Shown in pieces: positions 1-8,557 of a stretch of 64,000 nucleotides of DNA. The first letter of the stretch is position 1, and each line of letters opens with the position of its first letter. A program made the translations under genes and the position numbers. The stretch is taken from contig CAVONB010000006.1 of assembly GCA_963697205.1 (NCBI GenBank), positions 1-64,000 of the forward strand, read 5' to 3'. This DNA comes from CAVONB01 sp963697205. GTDB taxonomy: Bacteria > Pseudomonadota > Alphaproteobacteria > Rhizobiales > Hyphomicrobiaceae. The notes beneath the pieces were generated by a model that searched no databases, was not told the origin of the DNA, and was given only the letters and a program-made list of their open reading frames with translations.

Positions 1-1310
1 CTGCCGGGCGCAGGCTTGTGGGCGCTTTCGACGGTGGCGCCATTTCCTCGAACGGCGGCGTCGTGCTGCTGGCCGCAGCCGATCGGGCGATCAGGCTCAG
101 CCGGCGGCTCGCGCAATGCTTCACCGATCTGCGCTTTGCCGACGCGGTCCGCCGTTCATCCCGACCTGCTGCGCCAGCGCGTTTACTACCCTGGCGCTGG
201 GCCGCGAGGACCTGATCGACCATGATACGCTGCGCGACGATCCGGCACTGGCTGCCGTGCTCGACAAGCCGGGCAGGCGCCTTCCCGGCAAGTCGACGCT
301 CAATCGCATGGAGCACGCTGGCAAGATTGGCACCGATCGGCATCACAAGCTCGACCACGACGTGTGCGCGATCGAGCGTCTGTTCGTCGACATCTTTCTC
401 GATGCTCATTCCGAGCCGCCATCGCCCTGGTGCTGGACCTCAATGCCGCCGACGATGCCGGTCTACGGCGAGCAGGAGGGCCGGCATTTTCACCGGCTAC
501 TACGACTGCTACTGCTACCTGCCCGTTCTACGCTCTGCGGCCGGCATCTGCTCGCTGCCAAGCTGCGCACGTCGAGCGTCGATGCCGCTGACGGCAGCGT
601 CGCCGAGGTCGCCCGCATCGTGGCGCAGGTCCGTGCGCGCTGGCCAGCAACGACCATCGTTATCCGTGCCGACAGTGGCTTCTGCCGCGATGATCTTCAT
701 GACGTGGTGCGAGGCCAACGATGGCCATTACGTGCTCGGGCTCGCTGGTAACGAGCGGCTCGTCGTCAGGATCGCGCCCGAGATGAAGGCTGCCCGGCGA
801 AGGCCACGCGGACGGGGCAGCCGGCGCGCGTGTTCGCCGACTTCACGTGTCGCACGCGCAAGAGCTGGAGCGCTGAGCGCCGCGTGATCGGCAAGGCGGA
901 GGACACCAAGGCGAAGCCGACCCGCGCTTCATCGTCACCAACGTCCACGCCGCCTTCGGGCCGGCGCGCTTCCTCTACGAAGATGTCTACTGCCAGCGCG
1001 GTGAGATGGAGAACCGGCTGAAGGAGTGCCAGGGTGACCTGTTCGGCGACAGGACGCCGGCGCCAACGATGCGCGCCAGATCAGCTGCGGCTCTCGCTCT
1101 CGTCGTTGGCGTACGTTCTGATGTGCGCGGTGCGCCGCATCGGGCTCGCCGGCACCAAGCTCGCGGTCGCGACCTGCGGCACCGTTCGACTGAAGCTCAT
1201 GAAGATCGGCGCGCTGGTCACGATCAGCGTCCGGCGGTCAAGCTCGCGTTCGCGTCGGCTTGTCCGGAGCGGGAGATCTTTGAGCTGGTCGCACGCCGAT
1301 TATGAGCGAG
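1..1310 (+). mobile_element. Decayed, left-truncated IS1380-family insertion sequence
   Basis: This stretch encodes scattered pieces of an IS1380-type DDE transposase in several frames. In order these are GAFDGGAISSNGG near 20, REDLIDHDTLRDDPAL near 210, GYYDCYCYLPVL near 500, CGRHLLAAKL near 540, VIRADSGFCRDDL near 665, GEMENRLKECQGDLFGDRT near 1003 and KLMKIGALVTISVRR near 1190. The order is that of an intact family member (roughly 440 residues). Frame changes occur in both directions, which fits genuine decay. The window edge cuts the left end, and I could not fix the right terminal repeat; coding similarity stops near 1308. The element abuts a 5'-truncated methyltransferase, so its insertion or a linked deletion probably removed that gene's start. 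Confidence 0.8.
18..1308 (+). pseudogene. IS1380-family transposase remnant (multiple frameshifts)
   Basis: The transposase would catalyse cut-and-paste movement of its own element. Recognisable blocks include the RADSGFCRDDL segment around a catalytic Asp and the C-terminal NRLKECQGDLFGDRT block. No frame stays open across the gene: I count at least seven frame changes, some needing an extra base and some a missing base. The product cannot be functional as read. The mixed sign of the indels separates this gene from the one-base insertions seen elsewhere in the window and supports true pseudogenisation. Confidence 0.8.
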
Positions 1311-1976
1311 CGGCAGAGCCGCGCCCAGAGCCCGAACGTCAACAACAGAGGATTATCGTCGCGCTTGCCCACGCTGCCTGCCGGCGGCGGCGATCGGGTT
1401 CGGCCTGAACGCTGGCAGGGCCGGCAGTTCCGAGCCACTCGTCAGCCAACACCCATGCAGCGCGGCTGTCGAGAAGTGCGGGTTAGTGCCGCGGCTCTCG
1501 AATACGCTCTTGCCAAATCCGGCTTCTCATCTCCAAGCGTCGCTGCCGTATTTGGCGGACAGTATTTGTGGGCGCGTGCGACGGCGGGCGGACCCGCGCA
1601 GCCAACGCCGCCGCAAGGTCGCGGCTTGGGAACCGAACTCAATTTCGATCGCTTCAGCAGCAAGTGGAGGGAGTTCATCGCCAGGGCGCGTGAGAAGGGG
1701 CCTGTTGCGGTCTGGGGCGCAGGCGCCAAGGGCGTCACATTCTCCCTGCTGATTGACCCGGAGGGTTGCGATCTCGATTGTGTGATCGACATCAACCCGT
1801 CCAAGCAGGGCCATTACCTCGGAGCCACCGGGCTTCCAATCGTATCGCCCGAACAGGCGGCCGGCCGGGGCATTCGGATGATTGTCGTGATGAACCCGAA
1901 TTATCGGGCGGAAATCGAAAAGACTGCGCTCAAGCTCGGCATGGATCCGCTGCTGGTGTGCCTGGACCAGATTTGA
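1302..1976 (+). pseudogene. C-terminal fragment of a SAM-dependent C-methyltransferase
   Basis: The last ~165 residues match the C-terminal domain of the sugar C-methyltransferase family (Methyltransf_14 type, as in NDP-hexose 3-C-methyltransferases). Visible blocks are EYALAKSGF, VAAVFGGQYLW, VAVWGAGAKGVTFSLL, CVIDINPSKQG and VVMNPNYRAEI. Intact members are about 400 residues and carry an N-terminal zinc-binding and SAM-binding half that is absent here. The first ~50 residues of the open frame (Arg/Pro-rich) lie where the IS1380 remnant ends and look like fortuitous coding. The gene sits 12 bases upstream of the CmcI-like gene in the same orientation, so it was probably the first gene of the glycan operon. 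Loss of the methyltransferase core suggests it is dead. Confidence 0.75.
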
Positions 1977-1988
1977 GGGGACGACGTC

Positions 1989-2745
1989 ATGAAGATCGAG
2001 ATCGATACCGACGAGAAGGTGCTGCACGTCGACGGCGAGAAGCTGCCCCTTTACAGCGATGCAGCCTTCCGCGTCGTCTCTGATGTCTGGCTGAAAGTCG
2101 GTTGGAACCAGAAGTACAGCTACACCTTCTCATGGCTTGGAGTGCCTATCATCCAGATGCCTGAGGATCTGGTTCGCTTCCAGGAAGTGGTTTGGCGCCT
2201 TCAGCCCGACGTCATCATAGAAACCGGCATCGCCCATGGCGGCTCGGCCGTGCTGTCGGCGTCCCTGCTCAAGCTGATCGGAAAGGGTCGCGTGGTCGCC
2301 GTCGATATCGAAATTCGCCCTCAAAATCGTGCGCGCCTGGAGACGCATCCGCTTAATCCCCTGATCACGCTCATCGAGGGATCGTCGACGGCACTAGAGG
2401 TCGTCAAGAAGGTCGCGTCCCTCGTCAAGCCGGATGAGCGCACTCTCGTGGTCCTCGAACTCCAACCACAGCTATGCCCACGTCACTGACGAGCTCGAAG
2501 CCTACGCGCCACTCGTGTCGATCGGGTCATATATCGTGGCGACGGATGGCATCATGCAGGATCTCGCCGACGTGCCGCGCGGGGCGGAAGGCTGGGGTCG
2601 CGACAATCCGGCTGATGCAGCGCGCGACTTCGCAAAGCGCCATCCCAACTTCGTGCTGGAGCAGCCGGCCTGGGACTTCAACGAGTCGACCCTGGACACC
2701 AACCTGACACACTGGCCTGACGCATGGCTGAAGCGCATTCGTTGA
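1989..2745 (+). CDS. Cephalosporin-hydroxylase (CmcI)-like methyltransferase, one apparent frameshift
   Basis: The protein belongs to the CmcI/RhlMT group (Pfam Cephalosporin hydroxylase). These are class I SAM-fold enzymes, several of which O-methylate sugars. Reading starts at ATG 1989 after the SD-like GAGGGGAC, runs through DVIIETGIAHGGSAVLSAS (SAM-site glycine loop) and VVAVDIEI, then breaks near 2459. Removing one A there gives LDSNHSYAHV, the conserved acidic/His metal-binding block, followed by IVATDGIMQDLADVPRG to the stop at 2745, for about 251 residues. The break is therefore probably a one-base insertion in GAAC, not decay. The neighbours are a glycosyltransferase and an FkbM methyltransferase, which suggests a glycan-methylation role (inference). 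Confidence 0.75.
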
Positions 2746-2768
2746 TATCGTTCATTTAAGGTTCCGCT

Positions 2769-3559
2769 ATGCCGCCTAAATTCTCGATCCTGGTGCCGAC
2801 GCGTGAGCGTGCCTACACGCTCGGTCCCTGCATCGCGGGCTGCCTCCTGCAGGATCACCCGAATTTCGAGGTTGTGATCCAGGATAATGCGAGCACCGAC
2901 GGCACGAGGGAACTGGTTTCCAGCCTCAAGGATCCGCGCGTCCGATATTTCCGCACCCCCGAACGCGTCAGCATGCGTCAGAACTTCGAGAATGCCTTCG
3001 GCAATGCGCGTGGCGACTACTTGATTTGCATTGGCGACGACGACGGCGTTGCGCCTGGAGCATTAACCGCACTGGATTCGATCTTCTCGAGAGACAGATA
3101 CGATTTCGCCTCTTGGCCCACGCTTTACTACTTTTGGCCCGGCTACGGCGAGAGCACGGGAACGCCATTGAAGCGAACGAACTTGTTCGGCACGCGCAAG
3201 GTTGTTAACTGTCATCAATTGGCGCGACGCTTGCTGGATGGAAAGCCAATCCATTTCCGTGTTGTGCCAAAGATCTATCATGGTTGTATTTCACGGACGC
3301 TTGTCGATCGCATCAAAGAGCGCACCGGAGCGATGTTTCTATATCATATCCCCGATATCTACGCGCAGGCCGCAAGCTGTTTGGTCGGGGACAAGGGTGT
3401 TTCCATCGGCCACCCCATGAGTATTCTGGGGGCATCGTCGAACTCGACGGGGTCTTCGTTGTTTGCGCAGGAAGGCAGTGGTCAGCCGCAAATGGAAAAA
3501 AGAAGTCCCTCGAGCATGTTCCTCGATGAGACGCGGAGCGACCGAGGTGCGAGTGTTCC
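2769..3559 (+). pseudogene. Family 2 glycosyltransferase, 5' part (split by IS66)
   Basis: This encodes the catalytic half of a GT-A fold glycosyltransferase. FSILVPTRERAYTLGPCIAG opens the nucleotide-binding domain, VVIQDNASTDGTREL follows, and ICIGDDDGVAPG supplies the DxD-type metal/UDP-sugar motif near residue 87. The gene starts 23 bases after the CmcI-like gene. At 3560 an IS66 element begins, so the reading frame stops one codon into the element (stop ends 3563). The remainder of the gene lies beyond the element at 5726-6188 in the matching frame. As read the product lacks its C-terminal ~150 residues. It probably transferred a sugar to a surface polysaccharide or lipid-linked glycan. 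Confidence 0.85.
3552..3559. repeat. IS66 target-site duplication, left copy
   Basis: The octamer AGTGTTCC directly precedes the element's GTAAGCG end. It is identical to 5718-5725, and an 8-bp duplication is standard for IS66-family insertions. Confidence 0.95.
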
Positions 3560-3619
3560 GTAAGCGCCTCACGAATTGCCTGACGGTGCAGCGTTGGTTT
3601 TCGCTTGACTGGCTTCGGC

Positions 3620-5188
3620 TCAGGCTGCGACGCTTCGCGTCGCGGGTAGCGCGACGTTCCAAGGGAGCAGGGCCTCGATATCTTCGAGTGTGTTCGCCTG
3701 CGGCAGCAGCGTGAAGACTTGGCGGAGGTAGGCGTAGGGCTCCAGACCATTGGCCTTCGCTGTCTCGACGAGGCTATAGAGCCGCGCCGACGCTATGGCA
3801 CCTTTCGGGGTATCGCTGAAGAGCCATGCCTTTCTTCCGACGACAAACGGGCGGATAGCGTTCTCGCACAACACGTTCGATATCTCGAGCCGGCCGTCCT
3901 CGAGATAGCGGGTGAGCCGCTGCCATTTGTCAGCGAGGTAGCTGATCGCCTTGCCAGTCAGCGACTGCGGAGGTGTCGCGTTGCGGTTCGCATCGAGCCA
4001 CGTGCGTAGCTCACCCCAGATCGGTCGTGCCTTCTCGTTGCGCAAGCGATGTCGCTGGTCAGATGTCATGCCGGCGTCGCGTGCCAGCTTCTCAAGACGA
4101 TAGAGCTTGCGGATGATCATCAGGGCGGCGGGCGCAAGTCCGCGCTCATGGCCGGCGATCGCATGCTGCGCCTTCACCGCCTCGACGAACTTTCTCCTCG
4201 CATGATCGAGGCAGCCGACATGGATCACGCCGTCGCGGCGAGCCGGCGCGTTGTAGCCCGAATAGGCGTCCGATTGCAGATAGCCCTGGTACTCGTCGAG
4301 GAGCCGCATCGGGATGGCGCCGGCGCGGGATGGCGCATAATCGAACAGGATGACCCGCTGGCCCGGTGGCCCGCCCCGACGCACCCACATGAAGGATTTC
4401 GTCGTCGCCGACCGGCCGTCCTCCTTGAGCACCTGCACGCTGGTCTCATCCATCTGCAGGACGTCATAGGAAAGTTGCGTCTCATGCATGAGGTTGATCA
4501 AAGGCGTCACGAGATCGCCGAGCCGGATCATCCAGTAGGCCAGCGCCGTGCGCGACACGCTGACATGATAGCGCGCAAGAATGCCTTCCTGGCGATAGAG
4601 CGGCAGGCCGTCGACGAATTTCGCGGTGCTGACATGCGCGAGCAGCCCCGGTGAGGCGTTGGACTTCGGGATCGGCTGTGCAGGCATGGCTGCCGTGACG
4701 ATAGCGGGGCCCTCATGGCTCGAGCCTTCACACGACCGGCAGGCGTACTTGAAGCGCACATGCTGCAGGACCTGGGCGCGTGCCGGCACGAGATCGAACT
4801 GCTCGCTCGTCACCTCGCCGATGCGCGTGAGCAGGCAGCCGCACACGCAGGTCTTCTCCGCCTCGGGAATGTCATGCTCGACGCGCACGCGCGGCAGAAA
4901 CGCGTCGATCGGCCTGCGCTTGCCACGGGCGCGCGCGTGGGCCGGGATCGTGATCTCGGTCACGTCCGTTTCTGGCGTATCCGCGCCGACGAGCGCTTCG
5001 GCCTCGTTGAACAGATCAATCTGCGCCAGCGAGGAAAGCTTCTCCGACTTCGGCGCGAAGGCCTTCACCGTCGCCAGCCTGAGTTGCTCCTCCAGGATCG
5101 CGATGCGCGCCGCCTGCGCTGCAGTCAACGCCTTCAGCGTTGCGATTTCATCGCTCTCAGGCGTCGGCGATGTCTCGGACGTGCCCAT
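3620..5188 (-). CDS. tnpC: IS66 family transposase TnpC
   Basis: This is a full-length (522-residue) IS66 transposase. The N-terminus has a leucine-zipper-like coiled coil (LKALTAAQAARIAILEEQLRL), followed by a Cys-rich zinc-binding stretch (CVCGCLL and YACRSCEG). The DDE core can be read in LQMDETSVQVL (Asp), YLQSDAYSGYN (Asp) and SNVLCENAIRPFV (Glu). It ends with the IS66 C-terminal segment (LPQANTLEDIEALLPWN). ATG 5188 fits the usual N-terminus, and the tnpB stop lies 51 bases upstream. No internal stops or shifts are seen, so it is probably active if expressed. Confidence 0.95.
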   Translation of the reverse strand: MGTSETSPTPESDEIATLKALTAAQAARIAILEEQLRLATVKAFAPKSEKLSSLAQIDLFNEAEALVGADTPETDVTEITIPAHARARGKRRPIDAFLPRVRVEHDIPEAEKTCVCGCLLTRIGEVTSEQFDLVPARAQVLQHVRFKYACRSCEGSSHEGPAIVTAAMPAQPIPKSNASPGLLAHVSTAKFVDGLPLYRQEGILARYHVSVSRTALAYWMIRLGDLVTPLINLMHETQLSYDVLQMDETSVQVLKEDGRSATTKSFMWVRRGGPPGQRVILFDYAPSRAGAIPMRLLDEYQGYLQSDAYSGYNAPARRDGVIHVGCLDHARRKFVEAVKAQHAIAGHERGLAPAALMIIRKLYRLEKLARDAGMTSDQRHRLRNEKARPIWGELRTWLDANRNATPPQSLTGKAISYLADKWQRLTRYLEDGRLEISNVLCENAIRPFVVGRKAWLFSDTPKGAIASARLYSLVETAKANGLEPYAYLRQVFTLLPQANTLEDIEALLPWNVALPATRSVAA

Positions 5189-5239
5189 GGCTTGAGGCTA
5201 ACTGATTTGTGCGTGGGACTGCTGCCACATCCCAGGCTT

Positions 5240-5632
5240 TTACAGCACGGTGCGATATTCCAGCGCGCGGTGTGGCTTCAGGTGCTTCAAGTCGAGCCCG
5301 TCGAGCAGCCATGCAAGCTGCTCCGGCGTCAGCCTTGCGACCCGCCCTGGCAGGTGCGAGGGCCATCTGAAGCGCTCCTCCTCCAGCCGCTTCAGCCACA
5401 GGCAGAACCCGCTGCGCTCCCAGTACAGGACCTTGATCTGGTTGCGCCGCTTGTTGGTGAAGCAAAACAGGTTGCGGCTGAACGGGTCGTACTTCAGCGA
5501 CGCCTCGATCAAGACCGACAGCCCGTTGATGCCCATCCGGAAATCGACGGGATCCAGACACACGTTGATCGTGATGTCCTCATCAAGCGGTGGCCGCACC
5601 GTCGCGATCCCACGTTTCCGTCTGTCCACCAT
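5240..5632 (-). CDS. tnpB: IS66 accessory protein TnpB (IS66 Orf2)
   Basis: This is a small (about 130-residue) IS66 Orf2 protein, required with TnpC for efficient IS66 transposition in studied members. Typical blocks are VCLDPVDFRMGINGLSVLI, FCFTNKRRNQIKVLYWERSG and FCLWLKRLEEERFRWP. I chose ATG 5632; the frame is open to an upstream TTG at 5653. It precedes tnpC in the same direction. TnpA, which normally comes first, is not encoded in this copy. Confidence 0.9.
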   Translation of the reverse strand: MVDRRKRGIATVRPPLDEDITINVCLDPVDFRMGINGLSVLIEASLKYDPFSRNLFCFTNKRRNQIKVLYWERSGFCLWLKRLEEERFRWPSHLPGRVARLTPEQLAWLLDGLDLKHLKPHRALEYRTVL

Positions 5633-5717
5633 CGCGCTGCGCCTGATCCGCAAATCGAAAGCGGCATCATCCCAGGTTCGAGTTGGTGGGGACAGAAGCT
5701 GTTATCTTGGCGCTTAC

Positions 5718-5725
5718 AGTGTTCC
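5718..5725. repeat. IS66 target-site duplication, right copy
   Basis: AGTGTTCC directly follows the element's CGCTTAC end and matches the left copy at 3552-3559 base for base. Confidence 0.95.
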
Positions 5726-6188
5726 ATTCAATCCCCACTTCGCGGCCATTTCTTATTACACGTTCCTCAGTCTGCAGATTGCGGGGGACGCCTTGGGGCT
5801 GGAGGTCCGTCCGAGCGAGCCGGCATGGATGAATCGCATTGTGGCCGAGCTGTCGCGCGACCCGGCAGTTCTGCAATCGGCCAAGAATGGTCAGGCATAT
5901 TCTGATTTCGACGAGCGTGTACTGGCGCGTCTGTCAACAGTTCCTGTCGTTCATGCAAAAGATCTTGAGCAGAGGCGAAGTCCAACGCGCAGAAAACCCA
6001 TCTGGCAGCGCGCGCATCTGGTTACCGATTTCGATGGCGAGGATACAATTCATACGGCGACGCAAGTCCTGGGCGAGGCGTTCGAGGGACTTTCCGTCGA
6101 TGGGCGCGCCTATCCCGGATGGCAGGTTCGCCAATTTGCCAGCTGGATGAGGATGGTTCGTCGCATGCGCTCCAGGATGCATGCTTAA
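5726..6188 (+). pseudogene. Family 2 glycosyltransferase, 3' part (split by IS66)
   Basis: This is the distal ~150 codons of the interrupted glycosyltransferase. Joining 2769-3559 to 5726-6188 (one copy of the duplication kept) reads GCG AGT GTT CCA TTC without a shift and gives a 417-residue protein. Blocks in this part are PHFAAISYYTFLSLQIAGDAL, a helical middle (VVAELSRDPAVLQSAKNG) and a basic C-terminus (RMVRRMRSRMHA). It has no start codon or ribosome site of its own, so it is unlikely to be translated alone. The stop is 41 bases before the FkbM gene. Confidence 0.85.
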
Positions 6189-6229
6189 GCGATGCGAGTT
6201 GGCGCGGCGTGGCGCGGGAGACTTCGGCG

Positions 6230-6940
6230 ATGGCAAGTAAACAGCGGCGCTCACTCAGCTTCGTTTTACGGCGCGAGATCGTCGGAAAGTTCCAGTATCA
6301 CGTCATAAAAGTTGCCCGTGGCGTGATCCACGTCGGGGCGAACCTGGGTCAGGAACGTGAGGTGTATGAGAGGAACGGCCTCGATGTCGTTTGGATCGAG
6401 CCGATCGAAGATGTCTTTCGCCGGCTGTCAGCGAATATTGCCGATTGTCCACGGCAGCGGGCATTCCGCTATCTGGTCACTGACAAGAATAACGAGGACG
6501 TCATTTTTCATGTCGCCAGCAACGATGGATCGTCTTCGTCGATTCTGGAGCTTGGCGATCACAGGGATATCTTTCCCGATGTCGACTATGTTAGTTCATT
6601 CTCAATGAAGACGGCGACACTTGAGCGTGTGGTCGAGCTCGAGAACATCGACATGTCGAAGTATGATTTCCTCCTGCTGGACACCCAAGGATCCGAGCTT
6701 CTTGTCTTGAGGGGCGCCGCGAAGCTGCTTCCGAACTTCCGGTTTGTCCAGGTGGAGGCCGCTGATTTCGATGCCTACAAGGGCTGCTGCAAGGTGTCCG
6801 ACATCGAGTCATTCATGGCTTCGCACGGATTTCGAGAGGTTCACCGGAAACGGACATCGAAACATCCAAACGGCGGACAGTATTTTGAGCTGGTCTTCAG
6901 CCGCGAGCCACTCTCGTTCTGGGAGCGATTGAAGGTGTGA
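6230..6940 (+). CDS. FkbM family methyltransferase
   Basis: This is a SAM-dependent methyltransferase of the FkbM family (236 residues from ATG 6230, preceded by GGGAG). VIHVGANLGQEREVYERNG is the glycine-rich SAM loop, VVWIEPIEDVFRRLSANI the acidic ribose-binding strand, and DFLLLDTQGSELLVLRGA the hallmark FkbM block. Proteins of this family often O-methylate sugars or polyketides. It is the last gene of the 1.3-6.9 kb glycan cluster, and polarity from the IS66 insertion upstream could reduce its expression. The frame extends upstream into the glycosyltransferase 3' end, but the start chosen has the better ribosome site. Confidence 0.85.
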   Translation: MASKQRRSLSFVLRREIVGKFQYHVIKVARGVIHVGANLGQEREVYERNGLDVVWIEPIEDVFRRLSANIADCPRQRAFRYLVTDKNNEDVIFHVASNDGSSSSILELGDHRDIFPDVDYVSSFSMKTATLERVVELENIDMSKYDFLLLDTQGSELLVLRGAAKLLPNFRFVQVEAADFDAYKGCCKVSDIESFMASHGFREVHRKRTSKHPNGGQYFELVFSREPLSFWERLKV

Positions 6941-7176
6941 TGTCCCGTCTGCGCCGCCGCCAAACCAGGCTGGCAGGTGACGCAGTTTTGTAGATGCACG
7001 CAGGCTGTCCTGAGCTGAAAGGGGAGCAGAGGTTACGTGGCCTGAGCCCGAGTATCCTGCCGGGCCGGTCCTCTAACGAAACGCGCGTGCTGAGCAATCC
7101 GGCTGCGCGCTCCGGGCGCGATGCGCCTTGGATCCTGCCAGCTCCCCGTTGGATGCGCGTGGACACTTGAAAAGAC
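6941..7176. other. Intergenic, no gene seen
   Basis: This is non-coding sequence between the FkbM gene and tRNA-Pro. I see no convincing reading frame, terminator or repeat. Confidence 0.5.
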
Positions 7177-7253
7177 TGGTCGGAGCGGGGAGATTCGAAC
7201 TCCCGACCCCTTGCTCCCGAAGCAAGTGCGCTACCAGGCTGCGCTACGCTCCG
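7177..7253 (-). tRNA. tRNA-Pro (anticodon CGG)
   Basis: Read on the minus strand the gene forms a complete cloverleaf. The acceptor CGGAGCG pairs with CGCTCCG, the D-arm is GCGCAGCCTGGTAGCGC, and the anticodon stem CTTGC/GCAAG encloses loop TTCGGGA with anticodon CGG. The T-arm is GGGAGTTCGAATCTCCC. The discriminator A and the CCA end are encoded (7177-7180), giving 77 nt. It decodes CCG proline codons, which are abundant in this GC-rich genome. It borders the accessory glycan island, a common position for integration boundaries, although no attachment repeat was found. Confidence 0.97.
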
Positions 7254-7700
7254 CCCGACCGTCTGGATAGCTGCCGGTCGCGCGAAAAGGGCCGAAGGGC
7301 GGCCCGCCCGGCGGCGGCAGAGGCGGCTTTATAGCGGCCCCGGTCGCCCCTCGCAACCGGCATTAGCAACCGATGTCGGTTGGGCGCGATGCGTCCCGTT
7401 CAGGTCGGCTGGCAGGTGCAGGATGGATCTGTGAACCGCCGGATTGTACGGCTTGCGAGAGCCGGCCGCTGCGCCGCCCGAGACCCGGCGACCCAAGCCA
7501 GCACCGTTGCCCGGCGACCCCGTCCGCCGCTTGCACCGCCCCCACGCCAGACACGAAAATCGCCCGAAGCCGCACACCCCAAATCAGGACGGGTGTCAAA
7601 AGGGCGAGCCGTCTTGCGGGGTCGAAGGGGCAGCGCCCCTGCACCTGACGCTTGACGCCCCCAGGCAGCCCCCCGGCGGAGCCCCACCCCGGCTTAGCCA
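7254..7700. other. Intergenic, no gene seen
   Basis: About 450 bases lie between tRNA-Pro and the IclR gene. The part just right of the tRNA must hold its promoter (minus strand), but I cannot mark boxes with confidence. Overlapping short frames in the rest have no ribosome sites or recognisable products. Confidence 0.4.
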
Positions 7701-8453
7701 TCAAGCTCCCAACGCGCCGGAGATCTCACCCGCCATCTCTTTCAGCGCGGCGATCAGCGGCGGCGCGGCCTCCGGCGTGTAGCGGAACACGGGAACGGTC
7801 ACGGTGACGTTGCCCATCACCTCGCCGCCGGCCGCGAAATAGGGCACCGCGATGCCGACGCCGTCCATGGTGCGCTGCTGCGCGCTGATGGCGTATCCCT
7901 GCCCGCGGATCTCAGCGAGCGCCGTCCTCAAGTCCCGTTCGACCAGCGCTCGCCCGTCGGCTGGCGAGGGCTCGCGCCGGCGGATCACCTCTTCGATCTC
8001 CTCCTCGCGCATGAAGGCGAGGATGCCGCGTCCCGCCGCGCCCCAGGCGAGCGTGCCCGGCACGTTGAGCTCGATCACGTAGCGCATGGGCGCGGGCGGC
8101 TCGGCCTTGGCGGCGAAGAACATCTTCAGCGCCGGCCGATCGAGCACGTTGAGCAGCGACACTTCACCGAAGCGCGCCGTGAACGCCTCCAGCCGCGGCG
8201 CCGCGATCCGCTTCAGCGGCATGCGCGCGGCCAGCCGGCCCCCGAGCCGATGCAGCGCAGGCCCCGCGCGATAGACCCCGTTGCCGTCGGTCTCGACGTA
8301 CCCCTCCGTCCGCGCGAGCCCGAGCAGTCGGTGCACCGTGGAGCGCGGCAGGCCGAGCCGCTGGGCGAGCGCGGACAATTGCCAAGTCTCCTGCTCCGAC
8401 AGGCACGACAGCATGAGGAGCGTTCGCCGCACGGTGCCGGTTTCCGCCGTCAT
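7701..8453 (-). CDS. IclR family transcriptional regulator
   Basis: This is a 250-residue IclR protein. The N-terminal winged helix-turn-helix is visible as LSALAQRLGLPRSTVHRLLGLARTEGYVE (residues ~25-53), and the C-terminal effector-binding domain includes LAWGAAGRGILAFM and DGVGIAVPYFAAGGEVMGNVTVTVP. I used ATG 8453; an in-frame TTG farther upstream (about 8510) is possible, and the longer open frame to 8813 overlaps the divergent gene. It is divergent from the dehydrogenase at 8732 and probably controls that operon through the palindrome at 8541-8557. The ligand is unknown. Confidence 0.9.
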   Translation of the reverse strand: MTAETGTVRRTLLMLSCLSEQETWQLSALAQRLGLPRSTVHRLLGLARTEGYVETDGNGVYRAGPALHRLGGRLAARMPLKRIAAPRLEAFTARFGEVSLLNVLDRPALKMFFAAKAEPPAPMRYVIELNVPGTLAWGAAGRGILAFMREEEIEEVIRRREPSPADGRALVERDLRTALAEIRGQGYAISAQQRTMDGVGIAVPYFAAGGEVMGNVTVTVPVFRYTPEAAPPLIAALKEMAGEISGALGA

Positions 8454-8540
8454 GAGGGCATCTCGCAAGTCTTGGGCGGCGTCACGGGCTTCATTGACAG
8501 TCAAACGTCCGTTCGGTAGCGTTTCGGATGATGGTAAGGC

Positions 8541-8557
8541 GTTCCGATTATCGGAAC
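8541..8557. promoter_or_regulatory. Palindromic operator candidate, IclR site
   Basis: GTTCCGA-TTA-TCGGAAC is a perfect 7+3+7 dyad in the middle of the gap between the divergent iclR-type gene and the dehydrogenase operon. IclR-family sites are commonly short, nearly perfect palindromes of about this length with TTCC/GGAA ends. The position suits control of both directions. Binding is inferred. Confidence 0.55.

Larger units (their letters stand above)
3560..5717 (-). mobile_element. Complete IS66-family insertion sequence (2158 bp)
   Basis: Both ends carry the IS66-type terminus GTAAGCGCC (left end read on +, right end on -) and are flanked by identical 8-bp direct repeats AGTGTTCC. The element carries tnpC (3620-5188) and tnpB (5240-5632) on the minus strand. 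The usual first gene tnpA is missing: only about 85 bases lie between the tnpB ATG and the right end. The exact duplication, intact frames and lack of decay suggest a fairly recent insertion. It interrupts a glycosyltransferase gene. Confidence 0.95.

Noticed and set aside
4715..5905. 396-codon plus-strand frame across the IS66 element
   Set aside because: It is opposite tnpC and tnpB, which have intact family motifs. The plus-strand frame has none.
7177..7253. Integration (att) site at tRNA-Pro
   Set aside because: No integrase gene and no second copy of the tRNA 3' end were found in the window, so an attachment site cannot be claimed.
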